Source of the DNA: an uncultured Acidobacteriia bacterium
Lineage (GTDB): Bacteria; Acidobacteriota; Terriglobia; Bryobacterales; Bryobacteraceae
Assembly: GCA_903925975.1 (NCBI GenBank)
Contig: CAIYHG010000158.1
Span: forward strand, 1 to 35,697
Direction: 5' to 3'
DNA length: 35,697 bases
The translations under genes were made by a program, and so were the position numbers. Below the pieces are notes generated by a model. That model saw only the letters and a list, made by a program, of their open reading frames with translations, had not been told where the DNA came from and did no database searches. How positions within the stretch are numbered: position 1 is the stretch's first letter; each line of letters begins with the position of its first letter. This document shows, in pieces, positions 31,239-35,697 of the stretch.

Positions 31239-32237
31239 TTAGTCGTAAAGCGCCTTTTCTCCGGCAACTTTCAAACGAATGCGGTAAACGCTGGTTGCCG
31301 CGGTGATGTAGAGCGTCTTGCCGTCGTCGCCCCACGCGCAGTTGGATGGTTTCTCGGGCGTTCGCAACGTTCCGAGGTGCTTGCCATCCGGCGAGAACAC
31401 CCATATGCCGCCCGGGCCGGCCGAGTAGACATTGCCAAGGGAGTCGATCTTCATGCCGTCGGGTACGCCCCTCTCCGGCGAAGAAGACAGGTCGGCAAAC
31501 GGGCGGCAATTGCTTACCGTGCCCGCGGCGGCAACGTCGCACTGTATCAGGGTCCGGGTATTGCCTTGAGAACTGGAGACGTACAGAGTCTTGTAATCCG
31601 GCGAGAAGCCGATCCCGTTCGGCATGGGGAGGTCGGTTAGAAGCGCCTCGAGCTTCCCCTTCGCATAACGAAAAACGCCATTGAACTTCAGTTCCTTCTC
31701 CGGATCGTCATTTCCCTTCGCCAGACCGAAAGTCGGGTCGGTGAAATAGAGAGAGCCGTCGGGAGCATAGACCAGATCGTTCGGGCTGTTGACGCGCTGA
31801 CCTTGGTAGCGGTCCACCAGCGTCGTCATTTTCAAGTCCGCGGTTAGGCTGACGATGCGGCGGTCACCGTGCTGGCACAGAATGACTGCATGGTTCGGGC
31901 CATTGACCAGACCGTTCGGTCCCGGGTACCGTCCCTGCGGCGGTTTCCCGGGGTCATGGCCGCCGGGATTCAAGATCTCGGTGGCCTTGCCATCGGTGGG
32001 CGACCATTGATAGAGAATATCGCCTGACAGATCGCTGAACCAGAGCACGCCGGAGGGGCGCCAAAGCGGAGCTTCTAGGTACTTGAAGCCAGTGACCACC
32101 TTTTCGATCACAGCGGTGGGCGAAACAATCGCATCCAGGCCCGGATCGAGGCGCACAACCTCCGCGGTCGCGGCAGGCGGCGCCTGCGCCAAGCAGAACG
32201 GCGCCGCAAGAATGGCAGTTAGCAAGAGTCGCTTCAT
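31239..32237 (-). CDS. Exported SMP-30/gluconolactonase-like protein
   Basis: A 332-aa protein with a signal peptide (MKRLLLTAILAAPFCLAQA). The six-bladed propeller signatures are LEAPLWRPSGVLWFSDL (metal Glu), NSPNDLVYAPDGSLYFTDP (Asn), LPMPNGIGFSPDYKTLYV and VPDGMKIDSLGNVYS (metal Asp). The family includes lactonases that open sugar lactones; a periplasmic sugar-lactone role is reasonable but unproven. GGGAG upstream of the ATG (spacing about 8) supports the start. It is a single gene. Confidence 0.85.
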   Translation of the reverse strand: MKRLLLTAILAAPFCLAQAPPAATAEVVRLDPGLDAIVSPTAVIEKVVTGFKYLEAPLWRPSGVLWFSDLSGDILYQWSPTDGKATEILNPGGHDPGKPPQGRYPGPNGLVNGPNHAVILCQHGDRRIVSLTADLKMTTLVDRYQGQRVNSPNDLVYAPDGSLYFTDPTFGLAKGNDDPEKELKFNGVFRYAKGKLEALLTDLPMPNGIGFSPDYKTLYVSSSQGNTRTLIQCDVAAAGTVSNCRPFADLSSSPERGVPDGMKIDSLGNVYSAGPGGIWVFSPDGKHLGTLRTPEKPSNCAWGDDGKTLYITAATSVYRIRLKVAGEKALYD

Positions 32238-32480
32238 CGCTTTTACTCCCAGGTTCCCGTCTGGCTCGGAGCCCCGAGACCCCAGTCTTCCATTTCGGAT
32301 TCCTGGCTCCTATCGATTCTATATTCAATCACGAGGCCTCAGGGAAGGGGGAAAGCCGGCGAGAGGCCGGACGTCATCCGTCGAACCGGCGCGGGAACGC
32401 GCGCAGATTTCCCGAGCTCTCTCGCGTCCTGTATCTCTGTTGAGCCTCGGCAGGCGAAACCGCCTGCCCCACCTGGGGAA
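32238..32480. other. Intergenic region left of the IS, with a REP-like hairpin
   Basis: No gene. The notable feature is a perfect hairpin GGCAGGCG-AAAC-CGCCTGCC (32449-32468), 12 bp outside the left end of the insertion sequence. Confidence 0.5.
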
Positions 32481-34112
32481 GAAACCGCTCAGCTTGACAG
32501 CCTGTCGGAAATAGATTGAAAAGTTTCGAGAAGGCGCCGACAATCGACAGTGATGAACAAGCGCTTTCGGGCCTGCTCACTGGATCAGCCGTACTTGCTC
32601 CCGCCCTCGTTGCAGGATTGGTTGCCCCAAAACCACCTCGCACGCTTCATTGCGGAAGTTGCCGATGAACTGGATCTTAGCAAGATCTACGCCAAATACG
32701 AACGGAAGGATGGTCGGGGCCTATCCGCATATCACCCGCTGATGCTCACGCGGGTGCTGTTATATGCCTAATGCATCGGAGTGACCAGTTCTCGCCGCAT
32801 TGAGAAGGCCACCTATGAAGATGTAGCGATGCGGTATTTGGCGGCGGACCGGCATCCGGATCACGACACCATTGCCGCGTTCCGCCAAGGGAATCTACAG
32901 GCCCTCGGCGCTCTGTTCGCCCAGGCGCTCAGCGTTTGCCAGCGCGCGGGCCTGGTGAAGTTGGGGAACGTGGCTCTGGATGGAACCAAGTTGCAGGCCA
33001 ATGCCAGCCGGCAAAAGTCGGCGTCGTATTCGCGTTTATCCGAGCAGGAACAGGCGTTAAAGGCGATCGTGGCGCGGCTCATGGCCGAAGCGGAGCGGAC
33101 CGACAGGGAAGAAGACGAGCGCTACGGGAAAGGCCGCACCGGAGATGAACTTCCCCCCGAGTTGGCCGACGCGGAAAAGCGTCTCAGGCGCATCCGCGAG
33201 GCGAAGCGAGCGCTGGAACAGGACGCTGCCGCGGCGTTGGAGAAGGCCAAGCGGAACCACCCGCAACCGGGGCGGCGCGGTCGTCCGCGCAAGGGAGAGG
33301 AACCGCGCGGCAGCCAGGCTGAGCGAAACCGGGCGAGCCACCGTTTGCAACGCGCCCAGCGAAACGCCGAGGCGCCCACGCGTCAGCACAATTTCACCGA
33401 TCCGGACTCACGGGTGATGCGCGACAACGGCATGGGTTGCTTCCTTCAGGGGTACAACGCGCAGATTGCGGTGGATGGCCACGCGCAGGTGATCGTAGCC
33501 AACGACGTGACACAAGAAGTGGTGGATCGCGGACAACTGATTCCGATGTGCGTCCGCATGAAAGAAACACTGGGAGCGTTGCCGCCGGTCATCAGCGCCG
33601 ACGCGGGCTACTGGGACGCGCTGAGCATTGAGGATCCGGGGCTGAGAGATTGCGAATTGCTCGTCGCGCCCGACGCCATGCACCGCTGGGCAACGCCTAA
33701 GGCCGTGAATGCGGGCGAAGCTGTGCGGCGGATGCGAGAGAAACTGCGTTCGGAAGCGCCGCGAGCGCTCTACTCGATGCGGCGCACGATTGTGGAACCC
33801 GTTTTTGGACAGATCAAACAAGCACGCGGCCTGCGGCGATTCGCGTTTCGAGGGTTGCAGAAGGTCAAGGCAGAGTGGAACTTGATCTGCCTGACGCACA
33901 ATCTGCTCAAGATGTACCGCTACTCGTGGCTGCCGAGGGTTGCGTGAGAACGCGAACCTAACCTTAGCGGCTCTTCGGGCTCGCCACGCTCTATGGCAGG
34001 AGCGGCGTCATGAACGCAGCAACGGCATGCCCGATGCGAATGGCTCCCAGGGGCTGCCTTACCGCAATGGTAGTCAGGTTCTCTCCGACAGGCTCTCAGG
34101 TTGAGCCGTTTC
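32481..34112 (+). mobile_element. IS1182-type insertion sequence, about 1.63 kb
   Basis: Terminal inverted repeats at 32481-32509 and 34084-34112 match in 25 of 29 positions, with a perfect inner core AGCCTGTCGGA after one mismatch. The element encodes a single DDE transposase of the IS1182/IS5-like kind and has the normal size for IS1182. No clear target duplication flanks it; the exact outer edges may differ by a few bases. The transposase has one nonsense codon, so this copy is probably immobile alone. The 136 bp after the transposase gene are non-coding. Confidence 0.8.
32553..33947 (+). pseudogene. IS1182-family transposase interrupted by one in-frame stop
   Basis: Reads as an intact transposase of about 464 codons except for TAA at 32769-32771, in the stretch MLTRVLLYA-stop-CIGVTSSRR, where relatives usually have tyrosine. 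The frame is the same before and after. Catalytic residues are present: first Asp in VALDGTKLQANAS, second Asp in ISADAGYWD, and Glu in RRTIVEPVFGQIKQARGLRR. The basic, coiled middle (LEKAKRNHPQPGRRGRPRKG) is typical. The lack of other damage suggests recent inactivation. GTG at 32550 is an alternative start. Confidence 0.85.
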
Positions 34113-34221
34113 CGCCGGGAAGATCGGGTCTCCGGAAGGTTCGCGTGACCGAGGTCGCACATCGACGCACCACACTGGCCTGGCATTGCTCAGCCCTCCG
34201 AGTGTGAAACGGCAAGGCGGA

Positions 34222-34698
34222 TCAAACCGCTCTTTCGGACAAGCCCTGGTACTCCCGTTCGGACTGCTCCGGCAAGAGCGCCCAAAGGGTATAAATGCCC
34301 AAAGCAGTCCCGAAGGGCACGTCGAGCAGGTTGAGGAAGGCAAGGACAATGGCCAGCGTCCGCGCCCATGGCTCGCGGTTCAGGAGTCCCCAACCGGCGG
34401 CGATCCCAACCAGGCCGGCGGCCAGGAACACGATACTGAGTGCGTGCAGCAACCCGGGTATGAAGAACGGCAGGCCCGGGGGAAGAAAACGGGCGTTGTA
34501 TCGGAACAGCCCCCACAAGACCGCGCCCGGAATCAGCCGGAACAGCGACAGCACGATCCACAGTATCCCTACCGTGCGGACGTGTCCGGCAACCCTGCCG
34601 CGTCCAGGCATGGGCGGGGCAGGCGCGAATCGGGCGCCGCAGGCCGGACAAAAGCTTGTTCCTTCCTGCATCTGGGTTCCGCATTTATCGCAAAACAT
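34222..34698 (-). CDS. Zinc-ribbon membrane protein
   Basis: A 158-aa protein. The N-terminus is a zinc ribbon with CDKC (3-6) and CPAC (17-20). Three to four hydrophobic helices follow from about residue 40 (TVGILWIVLSLFRLIPGAVL, then LPFFIPGLLHALSIVFLAAG, and LAIVLAFLNLLDVPFGTALG). The order, cytosolic zinc ribbon then membrane domain, is common in uncharacterised proteins. AGAGGAA 5 nt before the ATG supports the start. Function unknown. Confidence 0.75.
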   Translation of the reverse strand: MFCDKCGTQMQEGTSFCPACGARFAPAPPMPGRGRVAGHVRTVGILWIVLSLFRLIPGAVLWGLFRYNARFLPPGLPFFIPGLLHALSIVFLAAGLVGIAAGWGLLNREPWARTLAIVLAFLNLLDVPFGTALGIYTLWALLPEQSEREYQGLSERAV

Positions 34699-34815
34699 GC
34701 TGCTTCCTCTTTCTCAAAAAGAGTACGCTATTTGCGTCACGCGTGTTCCAGACAAAAAGATATGGAGTATCGGGTGAACCGGAGAAACCGGTTGAACCCT
34801 GAGTCTCCCGCCCCA
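34699..34815. other. Short intergenic region with an imperfect hairpin
   Basis: GGGT-GAA-CCGG-AGAAA-CCGG-TTGA-ACCC around 34769-34797 can fold and may end the epimerase transcript. TACTCT with TGACGC upstream on the minus strand is a weak promoter for the zinc-ribbon gene. Confidence 0.3.
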
Positions 34816-35550
34816 CTAACCAGCTGTGCCGGGCCGCCAACGGGAATCCCACCCGAACGCCTTGATCGCTTTATCGCTCGACGTGGCCCCGTCCGACTCG
34901 GTGACGTTGTAGACGCCACGCTCGCCTCGCGTGACGGCAAGTTCGGCCGCTTTGGCGGCAGCATCCACATGCACCGACCCAGGGGCGATAGGGGCATCAA
35001 ACCCCGTGCCCGGCCCGTAAAACAACCCGTAGCGGAGCACCAACCCTGCAAGCGGCGCCTCGGTGACCTGGCGTTCCAGGCTGAGCACTCCCTCCACCGT
35101 TTCTCCATAGACCGGATGCGTCACCGGCAGCAGCGGGTCCGTCTCCTTGTGTGGTGTTGCGCCCTCGTCATAGATGAATGAGATGCTCTGGGCGATCAAT
35201 CGCCGCGCGCCGGCGTGCACGGCGGCGGCAACAAGGTTGCGTGTGCCCACGTCCCGAAGGCGGGCATTGCGCGCCAGCGCGGCCGTCAGCTGGCCCGCTT
35301 CGAGCGCGTAGGGCAGGTCGGTGAGCTGGTGGATCACCACCTCCGGCCGGATCTCGTACAGATGGTTCCGCAGGGCGTCCGCATCGAACACGTCGACCAC
35401 CACCGGTTCGACTCCGGCTTTCTTCAACTCCGCGGCCTTGTCCGCGGATCGAGTGGAGCCGAACACGCGCCATCCGTTCTCTAGAAGGAGGGGGGCAAGC
35501 CGCCGGCCGATGGCGCCCGAAGCGCCCGCGAGGAAGATACACGCAGTCAT
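34816..35550 (-). CDS. NAD(P)-dependent epimerase/dehydratase-like protein (atypical SDR)
   Basis: A 244-aa Rossmann protein of the extended/atypical SDR group. The dinucleotide motif is LAGASGAIGRRLAPLLL (GxxGxxG), followed by STRSADKAAEL and VVDVFDADAL. The expected YxxxK is present only as Y-G-E-T-V (PVYGETVEG), lacking the lysine, so it may bind NAD(P) without the classic catalysis. The protein is short for an epimerase (usually above 300 aa). I prefer the ATG at 35550: AGGAG is 7 nt upstream, while the ATG at 35556 touches it. Confidence 0.75.
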   Translation of the reverse strand: MTACIFLAGASGAIGRRLAPLLLENGWRVFGSTRSADKAAELKKAGVEPVVVDVFDADALRNHLYEIRPEVVIHQLTDLPYALEAGQLTAALARNARLRDVGTRNLVAAAVHAGARRLIAQSISFIYDEGATPHKETDPLLPVTHPVYGETVEGVLSLERQVTEAPLAGLVLRYGLFYGPGTGFDAPIAPGSVHVDAAAKAAELAVTRGERGVYNVTESDGATSSDKAIKAFGWDSRWRPGTAG

Positions 35551-35697
35551 AGTCATTCTCCTGTGCGCCGGTCAAAACCGGCATGGTGTAGTGAATGAAA
35601 GAGTCATACGTTGAAGGGTTAGCGACCCACAGCGGCCCCGAGTCCTGCGGAGTTGCCCGTAAGGGCAGCGCCGAAGCGTGGACAGGGGGACGTGCGG
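35551..35697. other. Upstream region of the epimerase gene, window edge
   Basis: A perfect hairpin GCCGGT-CAAA-ACCGGC (35567-35582) lies just upstream of the ribosome site, within the likely 5' leader. A smaller stem TGCCC-GTAA-GGGCA is near 35652-35665. No gene is visible to the window end. Confidence 0.4.

Noticed and set aside
31089-31640. 183-codon plus-strand frame
   Set aside because: Mostly antisense to the SMP-30-like gene and without recognisable protein features.

Overview
This window is GC-rich bacterial chromosome with no phage region, CRISPR array, rRNA or tRNA that I can find. The gene mix suggests an acidobacterium of the Bryobacterales/Solibacter type: a PEP-CTERM protein, a DUF11 surface protein, many small Sec-exported proteins of unknown role, NHL and SMP-30 beta-propellers, exported cupins, a MetX/MetW pair, DUF2203 and REP-like hairpins. 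The lineage is inferred from overall gene character, not from a marker gene.

Layout. 1-4000: a FixJ/NarL-type response regulator, then two surface-protein genes (a PEP-CTERM protein, and a prealbumin-like/DUF11 protein that is apparently frameshifted after its signal peptide). The two surface genes share the same promoter architecture, including a dyad next to the -35 box. A 31-codon small ORF and several hairpins lie between them. 4121-8720: a tightly coupled trio of exported TPR protein, MFS transporter and GT4 glycosyltransferase. 8758-10494: metX-metW. 10529-12569 (minus): CYTH phosphatase/cyclase with DUF2203, and two TadE-like pilins. 12777-13607 (minus): Mrp/ApbC iron-sulfur carrier ATPase. 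13763-18866: a five-gene nucleoside-salvage operon (pyrimidine phosphorylase, NupC transporter, purine phosphorylase, cytidine deaminase, amidohydrolase with a signal peptide) in which every junction overlaps. 18867-19300: non-coding DNA with a 43-bp, nearly perfect inverted repeat.

19301-24308: a small hypothetical protein; a methyltransferase, PilZ protein and CDP-alcohol phosphatidyltransferase on the minus strand; a divergent START-like protein; a metallophosphoesterase; RsmE. 24398-30696: mostly exported or membrane proteins (SRPBCC protein, repeat-containing hypothetical protein, NHL propeller, two cupins, SnoaL-like protein, ICMT-like methyltransferase). 31239-35556: an exported SMP-30/gluconolactonase-like protein, an IS1182-type insertion sequence whose transposase is broken by one nonsense codon, a zinc-ribbon membrane protein and an atypical SDR epimerase.

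The best candidates for something undescribed are the regulator/surface-protein locus at the left end, the exported deaminase tied to a nucleoside importer, and the 240-bp inverted-repeat element after that operon. Several genes also show a -10-like box only 7-15 bases before a start codon that lacks a Shine-Dalgarno sequence, which suggests leaderless or near-leaderless mRNAs.
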